A stretch of 64,000 bases of DNA. It comes from Streptomyces sulphureus DSM 40104 (GTDB taxonomy: Bacteria; Actinomycetota; Actinomycetes; Streptomycetales; Streptomycetaceae). The notes under the pieces were generated by a model, which worked only from the letters and a program-made list of their open reading frames with translations, ran no database searches and was not told the origin of the DNA. The stretch covers positions 186,001-250,000 of the forward strand of contig NZ_KB905813.1 in NCBI RefSeq assembly GCF_000381025.1. Direction: 5' to 3'. Of this stretch, positions 16,049 through 24,663 are shown piece by piece (position 1 is the stretch's first letter; every line of letters begins with the position of its first letter). The translations under genes were made by a program, and so were the position numbers.

Positions 16049-16498
16049 ATGGCAGAGCCGTCCCAGAGCGTCGAGGACCGCAAGGACCTGGTACGCCGCA
16101 TCACCGAACGCGCCTTCAACGAGGGCGACCTCTCCGGCATAGACGCGCACTTCGCACCCGACTACGTCGTCAACGCGCCCGGGCTCCCCGACCAGCCGCC
16201 GGGGCCCGAGTCCTTCCGCCAGGCCGTCACGCTCTGGCGCACCGCCTTCCCCGACGTGCACGTCACCGTCGAGGACGTCGCGGGCGAGCACGACCGCGTC
16301 TACTGCCGGTTCACCACGCGGGGCACCCACCGCGGACCGCTCATGGGGATCGAGCCGACCGGACTGCCCATCACCGTCCACGAGATGTCCTGCCACCGGT
16401 TCGCCGGCGGCAAGGTCGTCGAGTCCTGGATCGGCGACAACGTCCCGCGGATTCTCCTCGACATCGGCGCCCTCCGCCCCATCGAGCAGGCCGCCTGA
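16049..16498 (+). CDS. SnoaL-like ester cyclase
   Basis: This 149-residue protein has the SnoaL polyketide-cyclase fold (NTF2-like cone). It shows RRITERAFNEGDLSGIDAHF, FAPDYVVNAPGLPD, RTAFPDVHVTVEDV, RGTHRG and HEMSCHRFAGGKVVESW, the standard order of the family. SnoaL proteins close the fourth ring of anthracyclines by an aldol reaction using an Asp/His pair, and relatives act as hydroxylases or hydrolases. The gene lies between the membrane protein and the TcmI-type cyclase in the same operon; a ring-closing role is plausible. Confidence 0.85.
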   Translation: MAEPSQSVEDRKDLVRRITERAFNEGDLSGIDAHFAPDYVVNAPGLPDQPPGPESFRQAVTLWRTAFPDVHVTVEDVAGEHDRVYCRFTTRGTHRGPLMGIEPTGLPITVHEMSCHRFAGGKVVESWIGDNVPRILLDIGALRPIEQAA

Positions 16499-16547
16499 CC
16501 CACCGCGCCGCCCCCCGACGGCCACGAAACCAACGGAGGAGCCCGTC

Positions 16548-16877
16548 ATGCACCGCACGTTGATCATCGCCCGCATGCAGCCGGGGGCGCAGGACGACGT
16601 CGCCCGCATCTTCGCGGAGTCCGACCGCACGGAGCTGCCCGCCGTCGCCGGCGTCACCCACCGCGCGCTCTACCGTCTCGGCGACGCGTACGTGCACCTG
16701 CTGGAGACCTCGGCGCCCGGAGGGGCGGCGGTCCAGGAGGCGCGCCGGCACCCGGAGTTCACGAGGGTGAGCGAGCGGCTCTCCCCGTTCATCACGCCCT
16801 ACCTGCCCGACTGGCGCTCGCCCAAGGACGCCGTCGCCGAGTGCTTCTACACCTGGGACACCGGGACCGACCGATGA
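16548..16877 (+). CDS. TcmI family type II polyketide cyclase (WhiE ORFVII type)
   Basis: This 109-residue protein begins MHRTLIIARMQPGAQDDVAR and carries FAESDRTELPAVAGVTHRAL, RHPEFTRVSERLSPFITPY and WRSPKDAVAECFYTW. This is the TcmI/WhiE-VII cyclase pattern (ferredoxin-like dimer), which closes late rings in tetracenomycin and spore-pigment-type polyketides. GGAGGAG lies before the ATG. The stop codon overlaps the next start (ATGA), so translation is coupled to the biotinyl/lipoyl-like protein. Confidence 0.92.
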   Translation: MHRTLIIARMQPGAQDDVARIFAESDRTELPAVAGVTHRALYRLGDAYVHLLETSAPGGAAVQEARRHPEFTRVSERLSPFITPYLPDWRSPKDAVAECFYTWDTGTDR

Positions 16878-17299
16878 ACGCGCCCCAGGGGGAACGTCGG
16901 ACGGCGGCGAGGACGGGGGCCGCGGAGGGGCACGCGCACCCGTCGTCCGTCGAGGGCCGATGGCGGCTGCGGGAGTACGCGCAGGAGGTGGCGGAGCAGC
17001 TACTCACCTCGCTCGCACCGCTCCATGCCCTCTCCGGCGTCGCACTCCCGGAGTCGGTGGCAGCCCGTACGCACCGGGGCATGCAGGTCACCTGCCCCGA
17101 GAGCGGCACGCTCCAGCAGCCGCTCGTGGAGGTCGGCGACGAAGTGCGCGCCGGCTCGGCCGTCGCCGTTCTGGAGACCTCGGGACGGATGCGCCTGCTC
17201 ACCGCGCGCGCCCCGGGCCGGGTCGCCGCCGTCCACGTGCCGAGCACCCAACAGGTCGAGCAGGGACGGGTGTTGCTGACCCTCGAGCCCGCCGGCTGA
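16874..17299 (+). CDS. Lysine-free biotinyl/lipoyl-fold protein
   Basis: This 141-residue protein ends in a biotinyl/lipoyl carrier fold (about 68-138): VTCPESGTLQQPLVEVGDEV, AGSAVAVLETSGRMRLLTA and GRVAAVHVPSTQQVEQGRVL. In working carriers the hairpin holds a modified Lys (EAMKM for biotin, ETDKA for lipoate); here it reads ETSGRM (101-106). No Lys exists anywhere in the translated protein, so neither biotin nor lipoate can be attached. The N-terminal 60 residues are helical and unlike BCCP. It overlaps the cyclase gene by ATGA and precedes the ACP gene, so it is in the polyketide operon. It may be a scaffold or chaperone for the synthase or for the E1 enzyme; the function is unknown. Confidence 0.8.
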   Translation: MNAPQGERRTAARTGAAEGHAHPSSVEGRWRLREYAQEVAEQLLTSLAPLHALSGVALPESVAARTHRGMQVTCPESGTLQQPLVEVGDEVRAGSAVAVLETSGRMRLLTARAPGRVAAVHVPSTQQVEQGRVLLTLEPAG

Positions 17300-17353
17300 C
17301 GGCACACCTCCGACCGCGACACGCGCAACCACTCACACACGAAAGGCGATCCG

Positions 17354-17626
17354 ATGACGATCGAGCACGGCACCGGCACCCTGCGTCCCGTCACCGCTGC
17401 GGTGATCGAGGAGATCCTCACCACGCACGCCGGCGTCCCCGCCGAGGCCCTCGAAGGGCAACTCGACACTCCACTGGAGGAGTTGGGCGTCGACTCCCTC
17501 GCCGTACTGGAGCTGGAGGCGGTCGTCGCCGACCGGCACGGACTCCAGGTGCCCGAAGGGGCGGTCGGCATGGGTGTCAACGCCATCGTCGACCAACTCA
17601 CCGCTGTCGAAGGGGGGATCGGCTGA
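17354..17626 (+). CDS. Acyl carrier protein of the type II polyketide synthase
   Basis: This is a 90-residue acyl carrier protein. The phosphopantetheine attachment site is Ser48 in LEELGVDSLAVLELEAVVAD. It carries the growing polyketide between the ketosynthase/chain-length factor and the cyclases. The ATG at 17354 is preceded by GAAAGGCGATCCG. It is followed after one base by the aromatase gene. It lies upstream of the ketosynthase pair, whereas as recalled the ACP follows the pair in whiE and most aromatic clusters. Confidence 0.93.
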   Translation: MTIEHGTGTLRPVTAAVIEEILTTHAGVPAEALEGQLDTPLEELGVDSLAVLELEAVVADRHGLQVPEGAVGMGVNAIVDQLTAVEGGIG

Positions 17627-17627
17627 C

Positions 17628-18107
17628 ATGGCGGGCCACACGGAGAACAGCGTCGTCATCGCCGCACCGCTGCAACTGGTGTGGGACCTCACCAACGACG
17701 TCGACGGCTGGACCGACCTCTTCACCGAGTACGCAGCCGCCGAGGTCATGGAGCGCAGGGGGAACACCATCCGGTTCCGCCTCACCCTCCACCCCGACGA
17801 GGAGGGACGCGTCTGGTCCTGGGTGAGCGAACGGACGCTCAACCCCGACGACCACACCGTCCACGCCCACAGGTTGGAGAAGGGTCCCTTCGCGTACATG
17901 CAGATCTTCTGGCGGTACGAGGAGGTGCCCGAGGGCACCCGCATGACCTGGATACAGGACTTCTCCATGAAGCCGCAGGCCCCCGTGGACGACGCCGGGA
18001 TGACGAAGCGGCTCAACACCAACTCGCCCGTGCAGATGGACGCGATCAGACGCCGCATCGAGGAACGGGCGCAGGCCCAGGCCGCGGCCGGCGCGCAGGG
18101 GAAGTGA
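17628..18107 (+). CDS. Polyketide aromatase/cyclase, SRPBCC (TcmN/WhiE ORFVI type)
   Basis: This 159-residue START/SRPBCC-domain protein begins [20 protein letters not shown], and [38 protein letters not shown] and [15 protein letters not shown] follow. It is very close in pattern to the N-terminal domain of TcmN and to WhiE-ORFVI, which fold and aromatise the first rings (C9-C14 type) of long polyketides in a helix-grip pocket. This is the best single clue that the product is of tetracenomycin/pentangular or spore-pigment type. Its stop overlaps the start of the cupin gene (TGATG). Confidence 0.95.
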   Translation: MAGHTENSVVIAAPLQLVWDLTNDVDGWTDLFTEYAAAEVMERRGNTIRFRLTLHPDEEGRVWSWVSERTLNPDDHTVHAHRLEKGPFAYMQIFWRYEEVPEGTRMTWIQDFSMKPQAPVDDAGMTKRLNTNSPVQMDAIRRRIEERAQAQAAAGAQGK

Positions 18108-18538
18108 TGAGCGTGGCACCCGAGCAGCAGCACCCGGTCGTCGGCATCGACGACGTCGCAGCCAACCACCGGCGCGGCGGCGAGACACGCGCCGTCCTCA
18201 CGCCGACCACGACGGGGGCGACGTCCGGTTTCATGGGCGTCGCCAGGCTCGCCGAGGGCGAGTGCATCGCCGAGCACTACCACCCCTACAGCGAGGAGTT
18301 CCTGCTCCTGATCGAGGGCGAGCTCACCGTCGACATCGACGGCAGCCCCGTCGTCCTCGCCGCGGGGCAGGGGATGTGCATCCCGAAGCATGTACGGCAC
18401 CGGCTGCGCAACACCGGCGCGGCGCAGGCGTTCGCCGTCTTCCACCTCGCGCCGCTCGCGCCGACACCGCCCGAGGGCCACGTCGACACCGAGGACGCCG
18501 CGGCGGCGCGGAAGTACGCAGCGGAGAGGGCGACATGA
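18107..18538 (+). CDS. Cupin domain protein, WhiE ORFII type
   Basis: This 143-residue cupin has motif 1 [17 protein letters not shown] (His, His, Glu), motif 2 [13 protein letters not shown] (His), and the segments [20 protein letters not shown] and [18 protein letters not shown]. These match, as I recall it, the WhiE-II/CurC cupin found directly upstream of the ketosynthase in spore-pigment clusters, as here. Its reaction is not established; an oxygenase or product-stabilising role has been proposed for relatives. It is coupled to its neighbours on both sides (TGATG and ATGA overlaps). Confidence 0.92.
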   Translation: MSVAPEQQHPVVGIDDVAANHRRGGETRAVLTPTTTGATSGFMGVARLAEGECIAEHYHPYSEEFLLLIEGELTVDIDGSPVVLAAGQGMCIPKHVRHRLRNTGAAQAFAVFHLAPLAPTPPEGHVDTEDAAAARKYAAERAT

Positions 18539-19797
18539 CGCGCCGCGTCGTCGTGACGGGGCTCGGCCTCGTCGCGCCTGGCGGCGCCGACCGCGAGGCG
18601 TTCTGGGAGCGGATCACCTCGGGGCGCACCGCGACCCGCAGGATCACCGCGTTCGACCCGTCCGCCTTCCGCTCCCGGATCGCCGCGGAGTGCGACTTCG
18701 ACGCGGAGGCCGCAGGGCTCTCACCGAAGGAGACCCGCCGCTCCGACCGCTACGTGCAGTTCGCACTCGCGGCGACCGCCGAGGCGCTCGCCGACAGCGG
18801 CCTCGACCCGGACGACGCGCTGCGCGAGCGGACGGGCGTCACCCTCGGCAGCGCCGTCGGCGGAACCCTCGCGCTGGAGCAGGAGTTCGTGGTGGCGAGC
18901 GACTCGGGCCGCGAGTGGCTCGTCGACCCGGACTTCACGAGTCCCTTCCTCTACCAGGCGCTCGTCCCCAGCAGCCTCGCCGCCGACGTCGCCGCACGGT
19001 ACGGGCTGCACGGCCCGGCCACCGTCGTCTCCACCGGCTGCACCTCGGGGATCGACGCCATCGGGCACGCCTACCACCTGGTGGCCGACGGCGACGCGGA
19101 CGCGATGGTCACCGGCGCCTCCGACTCGCCCATCTCCCCGGTGACGGTGGCGTCGTTCGACGCCATCAAGGCCACCACGCCCGACAACGACGCGCCCGAG
19201 CACGCCTCCCGGCCCTTCGACCGGGACCGGCACGGCTTCGTCCTGGGGGAGGGGTGCGCCGTCCTCGTCCTGGAGGAGCTGGAGCACGCGCGGCGCCGCG
19301 GGGCGACCGTCTACTGCGAGGTCGTCGGGTACGCCAACCGCGGAAACGCCTTCCACATGACGGGTCTTCGTCCCGACGGCGCCGAGATGGCGGAGGCGAT
19401 CACCGACGCGCTCGCGCAGGCCCGCACCGACCCGGGCGACGTGCACTACATCAGCGCCCACGGCTCGGGCACCCGTCAGAACGACCGCCACGAGACGGGC
19501 GCCTTCAAGCGGGCGCTCGGCGAGGCATCGCGGACGATCCCGATCAGCTCCATCAAGTCGATGGTCGGGCACTCGCTCGGCGCCATCGGCGCGATCGAGA
19601 TGGCCGCCTGCGCCCTCGCGATCGAGCGGGGCGTCGTGCCGCCCACCGCCAACTGGGAGCACCGGGACCCCGAGTGCGACCTGGACTACACGCCGAACAC
19701 CGCCAGGGAGACGCGCGTCGACACGGCGCTCTCCGTCGGCAGCGGCTTCGGCGGCTTCCAGTCGGCGATGCTCTTCTCTCGACTCAAGGAGTTGTGA
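18535..19797 (+). CDS. Type II PKS ketosynthase alpha subunit
   Basis: This 420-residue ketosynthase carries out the chain-extending Claisen condensations of malonyl-ACP units. The active-site Cys169 lies in [16 protein letters not shown], and the two catalytic His residues in [15 protein letters not shown] and [14 protein letters not shown]. Further family marks are [13 protein letters not shown] at the start, [16 protein letters not shown], and [13 protein letters not shown] at the end. Overlaps (ATGA before, TGATG after) couple it with the cupin and the chain-length factor. It belongs to the aromatic, non-reducing class and resembles whiE, cur and sch ketosynthases. Confidence 0.97.
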   Translation: MTRRVVVTGLGLVAPGGADREAFWERITSGRTATRRITAFDPSAFRSRIAAECDFDAEAAGLSPKETRRSDRYVQFALAATAEALADSGLDPDDALRERTGVTLGSAVGGTLALEQEFVVASDSGREWLVDPDFTSPFLYQALVPSSLAADVAARYGLHGPATVVSTGCTSGIDAIGHAYHLVADGDADAMVTGASDSPISPVTVASFDAIKATTPDNDAPEHASRPFDRDRHGFVLGEGCAVLVLEELEHARRRGATVYCEVVGYANRGNAFHMTGLRPDGAEMAEAITDALAQARTDPGDVHYISAHGSGTRQNDRHETGAFKRALGEASRTIPISSIKSMVGHSLGAIGAIEMAACALAIERGVVPPTANWEHRDPECDLDYTPNTARETRVDTALSVGSGFGGFQSAMLFSRLKEL

Positions 19798-21035
19798 TGT
19801 CCCGCCGGCAAGCGGTGATCACCGGCGTCGGAGTGGCCGCGCCGAGCGGCCTCGGCGCCAGCGCGCACTGGGAGTCGCTCCGCAAGGGCGTCCGCACCAT
19901 CGCGCCCACCAGCCTCTTCGACGCCTCCGGCTACGACACCCCGCTCGCGGGTGAGGTGACGGGCTTCGACCTGGAGGCACAGGTCGACGGGCGCCTCCAG
20001 GCGCAGACCGACAGATGGACCTGGCTCGCCTACGCGGCGGCCGACCAGGCCCTCGCCGACGCCGAGTTGGACCCGCGCGCCGTCGACCCGTACCGGCTGT
20101 CGGTGGCGCTCGCCAGCTCCTCGGGCGGCAACCAGTTCGGCCAGCGGGAGCTCCAACGGCTCTGGCACCCGGAGACGTCGCGGAAGGTGGGCGCCTACCA
20201 GTCCATCGCGTGGTTCTACGCCGCGACGGTCGGCCAGCTCTCCATCCGCCACCAGGCCAAGGGCCCGTCGAGCGTCCTCGTCTCGGAGAGCGCAGGGGGT
20301 CTGGACAGCCTCGGGCACGCGGCCCGCCTCGTCGAGCGGGGGGCGTCCGTCGTCCTCGCCGGCGGCACCGAGGCGCCGTTGAGCCCGTACGCGCTCTCCT
20401 GCCAGCAGCGCTCCGGTTGGCTGAGCACCGCGACCGACCCCGACGCCGCCTACCTCCCCTTCGACGCCGACGCCGACGGGTACGTGCCGGGCGAGGGCGG
20501 TGCGGTACTCGTCGTCGAGGAGCTGGAGCACGCGCTCGCCCGCGGCGCCACCGTCCGCGCGGAGATAGGGGGTTGGGCGGCGCGCCACGACGGCGTCCCC
20601 ACCAGGCGCCGGGGCAGGCCCCCGGTCCGCCACTACGCGGCGGCGCTCGCCGGCGCGTTGGAGAAGGGCGGGACCGAGCCGGGCGAGGTCGACCTCGTCC
20701 TCCCCGACGCGCTCGGCGTCCCCGCCTACGACGCGGCCGAGTGCGCCGCGCTGCGGGAGGTCTTCGGGGGGTCCCTCCCGGCCGTCGCCGAGTACAAGTC
20801 CCTCACCGGGCGCCTCTACCAGGGCGGCAGCGCGCTCGACGCGGCCACGGCCGTGCTCGCCGTGGAGCGCTGCCAGGTACCCGCCTCGGGGATACCGCGC
20901 ACTCCGGCCGCCGGGTGCGCGCTCCCCTTCGTCGAGGAGGAGCGGAGCGGCGCCGTCGACTCGGTGCTCATCGGCTCCCGCGGCTACGACGGCTTCAACA
21001 GCGCCCTGCTGCTGCGCAGTCCGCAGTCCGCATGA
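19797..21035 (+). CDS. Type II PKS chain-length factor (ketosynthase beta)
   Basis: This 412-residue partner of the ketosynthase forms the heterodimer that sets chain length. It keeps the thiolase fold (AVITGVGVAAPSGLGA, VPGEGGAVLVVEE, LIGSRGYDGFNSALLL) but lacks the catalytic Cys. The equivalent site is Ser165 in VSESAGGLDSLGH, where most chain-length factors have Gln (EQAGGLD). The missing His motifs are as expected for this subunit. The start codon overlaps the ketosynthase stop (TGATG), giving equal synthesis. Confidence 0.96.
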   Translation: MSRRQAVITGVGVAAPSGLGASAHWESLRKGVRTIAPTSLFDASGYDTPLAGEVTGFDLEAQVDGRLQAQTDRWTWLAYAAADQALADAELDPRAVDPYRLSVALASSSGGNQFGQRELQRLWHPETSRKVGAYQSIAWFYAATVGQLSIRHQAKGPSSVLVSESAGGLDSLGHAARLVERGASVVLAGGTEAPLSPYALSCQQRSGWLSTATDPDAAYLPFDADADGYVPGEGGAVLVVEELEHALARGATVRAEIGGWAARHDGVPTRRRGRPPVRHYAAALAGALEKGGTEPGEVDLVLPDALGVPAYDAAECAALREVFGGSLPAVAEYKSLTGRLYQGGSALDAATAVLAVERCQVPASGIPRTPAAGCALPFVEEERSGAVDSVLIGSRGYDGFNSALLLRSPQSA

Positions 21036-21064
21036 CCCGCACACCACCGTCCGAAGGAGCCGCC

Positions 21065-21418
21065 ATGCCAGCACCGACGCGCACGGGCCGCGCCCGCGTC
21101 GTCTTCCTCATCCGCGTCGAGCCCGACCGGACGACGGAGTTCCTCCAGGCGTACGAGCAGATACGGCACCTCGTCGCCGACGGGGTCCCCGGACACGTGC
21201 GTGACCAGGTCTGCCAGTCGTCGACCGACCCCGCCCAGTGGCTGATCACCAGCGAGTGGGAGCGCCTGGAGGACTTCGAGGCGTGGGAGCGCACGCAGGA
21301 CCACCGCGATCTGGTGCGCCCGATGCGTGCCTGCTTCAGCGAGGCCCGCTCCCTGCGTTTCCAGATCATGGCCGAGACGTCGGCGGCCGAGCCCCTTACC
21401 TCCACGAAGAACGGGTGA
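21065..21418 (+). CDS. Antibiotic biosynthesis monooxygenase (ABM)-like protein
   Basis: This 117-residue protein has a ferredoxin-like ABM pattern: RARVVFLIRVEPDRTTEFLQ, IRHLVADGVPGHVRDQVCQS, WLITSEWERLEDFEAWERTQ and HRDLVRPMRACF. Relatives (ActVA-ORF6 and TcmH types, and WhiE-associated proteins) are cofactor-free oxygenases that make quinones, or act as cyclases. It lies 29 bases after the chain-length factor and 4 bases before the flavoprotein gene. Quinone formation is a good guess, but the catalytic residues were not confirmed. Confidence 0.8.
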   Translation: MPAPTRTGRARVVFLIRVEPDRTTEFLQAYEQIRHLVADGVPGHVRDQVCQSSTDPAQWLITSEWERLEDFEAWERTQDHRDLVRPMRACFSEARSLRFQIMAETSAAEPLTSTKNG

Positions 21419-21422
21419 GAAC

Positions 21423-22838
21423 ATGCCACGAGCACTGGTCATCGGCGGAAGCGTCGCCGGACTCGTCGCCGCGCTGGCCCTGGCGGACGCCGGGCACGAG
21501 GTCAGCATCGTGGAGCGCGACGGCGACCCGGTCCCTGAGAACACCGTGCAGGCGCACGAGAGTTGGCGCCGCCCCACCGTCCCCCAGGTCCACCAGTCGC
21601 ACGCCTTCGGCTCGCTCGGGACCAACATCCTGCGCACGCGGATGCCCGAGGTCTATCGGCGGCTCGTCGAAGCGGGGGCGCGGGAGATACGTCTCGGCGA
21701 AGCCATGCCTCCCACCCTCACCGACCGCACCCCCCAGCCGGGCGACGAGGAACTGCGCATGCTGGGCAGTCGGCGCACCACCTTCGAGCTGGTGCTGCGG
21801 CAGGTGGTGGCCGAGGACCGCCGGATCGGCCTCACCCCGGGCGCGACGGTCGACGGGCTCGTCGTCACCGCGTCGGGCCGGGTCGCCGGCGCCTGGCTGC
21901 GCGACGGGACGCGGCTGCCGGCGGACCTGGTGATCGACGCCTCGGGGCGCCGCTCGCACGGCGCCGAGTGGCTCGCAGCCGAGGGGATCGCACAGCCCCG
22001 ACGGACCACCCACAGCGCCGACATCACCTACTACACCCGCTACTACCAGGCCCACTCACCGAAGCCGGCAGGGCCGCTCAACCGCGGGTTCGGCGCCGGC
22101 GGCCTCTGGGACCACTACACGGCCGTCCTCTTCCTCGGCGACAACGACACCTTCACGCTCTCCTTCGGCGTCCTCCCCGAGGACACCGAGGCGAAGGCGC
22201 TCCGCCGCGCCGAGGTCTTCGACGCGGCCGTACGCGCCACACCGCTCCTCGCCCCCTGGGTCGACCCGCAGTACGCGACGCCGATCTCCGCGGTGCACAG
22301 CATGGGCGGACTCGACAACTCCCTCCGCGTCCACGACGAGCAGACGCCCCCGGTCCCCGGCTACCTGCCGATCGCCGACGCCGTCTGCACCACCAACCCG
22401 GCCTACGGGCGCGGCGTCTCGCTCGCTGTCGCCCACGCGACGGCCCTCGTCGACCTGCTCGACGACCACCTGGAGCCCGACGAACAGCAGGCCCGCGCCG
22501 CCGCCGAACTCGCCAGGGAGACCTTCACCCCCTGGTTCGAGGACGCCGTGCGCAACGACGCCGGACGCGCGGGGCTCTGGCGCGCCACGCTTGCGGGCAA
22601 CCCGCCGCAGAAGCCGCCCGAGGGCGTCCTCACCTTCGCCGACCTCGCCGAGGCGTCGGGCACCGATCCCGTCGTCTGGCGCCGGATGGTCCGCTCGATG
22701 ATGAGCCTCGACGACCCGGCCGCCATGTACGGGGACGAGGACATCAGGCTCCGCGTCAAGCAGGCCGCCGCCTCGCCCGTCCCCGGCTTCCCCGCGCCCG
22801 ACCGCGCCTCGTTCGTCGAGACGCTCCGCGCCGCATGA
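21423..22838 (+). CDS. FAD-dependent oxygenase/oxidoreductase
   Basis: This is a 471-residue flavoprotein. The N-terminal Rossmann motif is VIGGSVAGLVAALALADAGH with the acidic end VSIVERDGD. A central motif DLVIDASGRRSHG and the second FAD-binding region IADAVCTTNPAYGRGVSLAV mark the PHBH/geranylgeranyl-reductase-like group. The family hydroxylates or otherwise oxidises aromatic polyketides using NAD(P)H and oxygen, and WhiE-ORFVIII is of this general kind. It starts four bases after the preceding stop codon, so it is co-translated. The regiochemistry cannot be predicted. Confidence 0.88.
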   Translation: MPRALVIGGSVAGLVAALALADAGHEVSIVERDGDPVPENTVQAHESWRRPTVPQVHQSHAFGSLGTNILRTRMPEVYRRLVEAGAREIRLGEAMPPTLTDRTPQPGDEELRMLGSRRTTFELVLRQVVAEDRRIGLTPGATVDGLVVTASGRVAGAWLRDGTRLPADLVIDASGRRSHGAEWLAAEGIAQPRRTTHSADITYYTRYYQAHSPKPAGPLNRGFGAGGLWDHYTAVLFLGDNDTFTLSFGVLPEDTEAKALRRAEVFDAAVRATPLLAPWVDPQYATPISAVHSMGGLDNSLRVHDEQTPPVPGYLPIADAVCTTNPAYGRGVSLAVAHATALVDLLDDHLEPDEQQARAAAELARETFTPWFEDAVRNDAGRAGLWRATLAGNPPQKPPEGVLTFADLAEASGTDPVVWRRMVRSMMSLDDPAAMYGDEDIRLRVKQAAASPVPGFPAPDRASFVETLRAA

Positions 22839-22917
22839 TCCGCGCGGCCCGAGGGCCGCGCCTCCCACCCGCCAACCTCCCTGCACACAGCGGGGAGTTC
22901 CACCCACAGGAGGAGCC

Positions 22918-23319
22918 ATGAAGGTCACCGAACACCCCAACGCCAGGCTCATGGAGAAGGTCTACAACGCCTTCACCGTCGGCGACGTCGACACGGCCGC
23001 CACGTACTGGGACAAGGACTGCGTCCACTACTACCCCGGCCGGAGCCGCCTCTCCGGCGCCCACCGCGGTATGGACTCGGCGCTCGCCTTCTCCCGCGAG
23101 ATGTTCGAACTCACCGAGGGCCGCATCCAGATGGAGATCAAGGAGGTCGGCGCGAGCGACACGATGGCCTTCGCCACCGTCTTCACGCGCTACGAACGCA
23201 AGGGCCGGACGCTGGAGATGCCGTTCATCAACGTCGCGCGCATCGAGAACGGCCTCATCCAGGAGTTCTGGACCTACCCCGACGACCAGCAGGCCGTCGA
23301 CGAGTTCTGGACCGACTGA
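22918..23319 (+). CDS. SnoaL-like/NTF2-fold protein
   Basis: This 133-residue protein begins MKVTEHPNARLMEKVYNAFT and has the NTF2-like pattern GDVDTAATYWDKDCVHYYPG, RGMDSALAFSREMFELTEGR, TVFTRYERKGRTLEMPFINV and ENGLIQEFWTY. It is the second SnoaL-like protein of the operon and differs clearly from the one at 16.05 kb. It could be a cyclase, a hydroxylase accessory or a lyase. CAGGAGGAGCC precedes the ATG. Confidence 0.8.
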   Translation: MKVTEHPNARLMEKVYNAFTVGDVDTAATYWDKDCVHYYPGRSRLSGAHRGMDSALAFSREMFELTEGRIQMEIKEVGASDTMAFATVFTRYERKGRTLEMPFINVARIENGLIQEFWTYPDDQQAVDEFWTD

Positions 23320-23382
23320 CCGAGACCGCCGGCACGGGCGCGAGTCGCCCTCGGACTCCCGACAGAAGCAGGAGAAGAGACT

Positions 23383-24564
23383 GTGGCACGCACACTGACA
23401 AGCTGGGGCGACAACACCAACGGCCAACTCGGCGACGGCGCTTCGGCGCACCGCTGGACACCCCAGGAGCTGAAGGGCCCCGAGAACATCGCGACGACGG
23501 ACGCCGGCAGCGGCCACGCCTTCGCGCTCGGCATCGACGGCGACCTGTGGGGCTGGGGGCGCAACGCCTTCGGCCAGCTCGCCGACGGCACGACGGAGAA
23601 CCAGAACGCGCCCGTGCGCGCCACCGGGCTCCCGGGGCGCGTCCTCAAGGTCGGCGCCGGCGGCGGGCACACGGCGGCGCTCCTCGACGACGGGACCGTC
23701 TGGGCCTGGGGCGCCGGGTTCTTCTGCGCCCTCGGCGAGGACGAGTTCGGCGTGCAGATGCAGCCGCTCCTCGTGCGGGGCCTGGAGGACGTCGTCGACC
23801 TCGCCGTCGGCGGGGCGCACAACCTGGCGGTGAAGGCGGACGGTTCGGTCTGGTCCTGGGGCCGCGACGACCGGGGCCAGCTCGGCGACGGGCCCGACAG
23901 CGAGCGCGAGGGCCGCATCGTCCGCAGCTACATGAGCGCCTCCTTCGACTGCCGCCCGCGCCCGGCGCGCGTCGAGGGCCTCGAGCCCGCCGTGGCGGTC
24001 GCGGCGGGCGGCGGGCACAGCATGGTCGTCCACGCCGACGGCAGCCTCTCGGCGTGGGGCTTCAACGACCGCGGCCAGCTCGGCGACGGCACTTTCGAGG
24101 ACCGGCCGGCACCGCAGAAGGTCCGCGGCATCCCGGGCGTCGCGCAGATCACCGGCGGCTACCACCACACCGTGGCGCTCATGGTGGACGGCACGGTCTG
24201 GGCCTGGGGCCTCAACGACGGCGGCCAGCTCGGCGACGGCACCACGCAGGACCGCGCCGAGCCCCGCGCGGTCAGCGGCCTCTCCGGCGTCAAGAGCGTG
24301 TCGGCGCACGGGGGAGGTACCGACGCGGCCCCGGGCAACGGCGGCCACAACCTGGCGCTCCGCTCCGACGGCACCGTGTACGGCTGGGGCTGGAACAACT
24401 ACGGCCAGCTTGCCGCCGACCCGGCGACGGCACACGTGCTGACGCCCCGCCGACTGCCCCTGGACAGGCCGGCGCTGGACGTCACGGCCGGCGGCGAGAT
24501 CCCCGTCTCCAACAAGTTCATGGCCAACCCGGGCGGCGGCTTCGGCCTCGCCCTGCTCGGCTGA
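23383..24564 (+). CDS. RCC1-repeat beta-propeller protein
   Basis: This 393-residue protein starts at GTG 23383 (MARTLTSWGDNTNGQLGDG). It consists almost wholly of RCC1-type repeats of about 50 residues, each with W-GWG-N--GQLGDGT marks: WGRNAFGQLADGT, WGRDDRGQLGDG, WGFNDRGQLGDGT, WGLNDGGQLGDGT and WGWNNYGQLA, enough for a six- or seven-bladed propeller. There is no signal peptide or membrane helix, so it should be cytoplasmic. RCC1 propellers usually bind partner proteins or guanine-nucleotide switches; in a polyketide operon its role is unknown. It could be an assembly platform or an unconventional enzyme. A strong hairpin follows it. Confidence 0.9.
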   Translation: MARTLTSWGDNTNGQLGDGASAHRWTPQELKGPENIATTDAGSGHAFALGIDGDLWGWGRNAFGQLADGTTENQNAPVRATGLPGRVLKVGAGGGHTAALLDDGTVWAWGAGFFCALGEDEFGVQMQPLLVRGLEDVVDLAVGGAHNLAVKADGSVWSWGRDDRGQLGDGPDSEREGRIVRSYMSASFDCRPRPARVEGLEPAVAVAAGGGHSMVVHADGSLSAWGFNDRGQLGDGTFEDRPAPQKVRGIPGVAQITGGYHHTVALMVDGTVWAWGLNDGGQLGDGTTQDRAEPRAVSGLSGVKSVSAHGGGTDAAPGNGGHNLALRSDGTVYGWGWNNYGQLAADPATAHVLTPRRLPLDRPALDVTAGGEIPVSNKFMANPGGGFGLALLG

Positions 24565-24577
24565 CCCCGCGGCCGAG

Positions 24578-24604
24578 GCCGGGCCTCCGGACCGGAGGCC
24601 CGGC
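24578..24604. terminator. Hairpin between the RCC1 and methyltransferase genes
   Basis: GCCGGGCCTCCG (24578-24589) and CGGAGGCCCGGC (24593-24604) form a perfect 12-bp stem with a 3-nt loop, 14 bases after the RCC1 stop. It may terminate or attenuate the polyketide operon before the methyltransferase. Confidence 0.65.
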
Positions 24605-24663
24605 GACCGACCTGTCCGCACGCCGCGGCTCCGCCCGGAGCCGACCGCAGAACGGAGTCCCTG

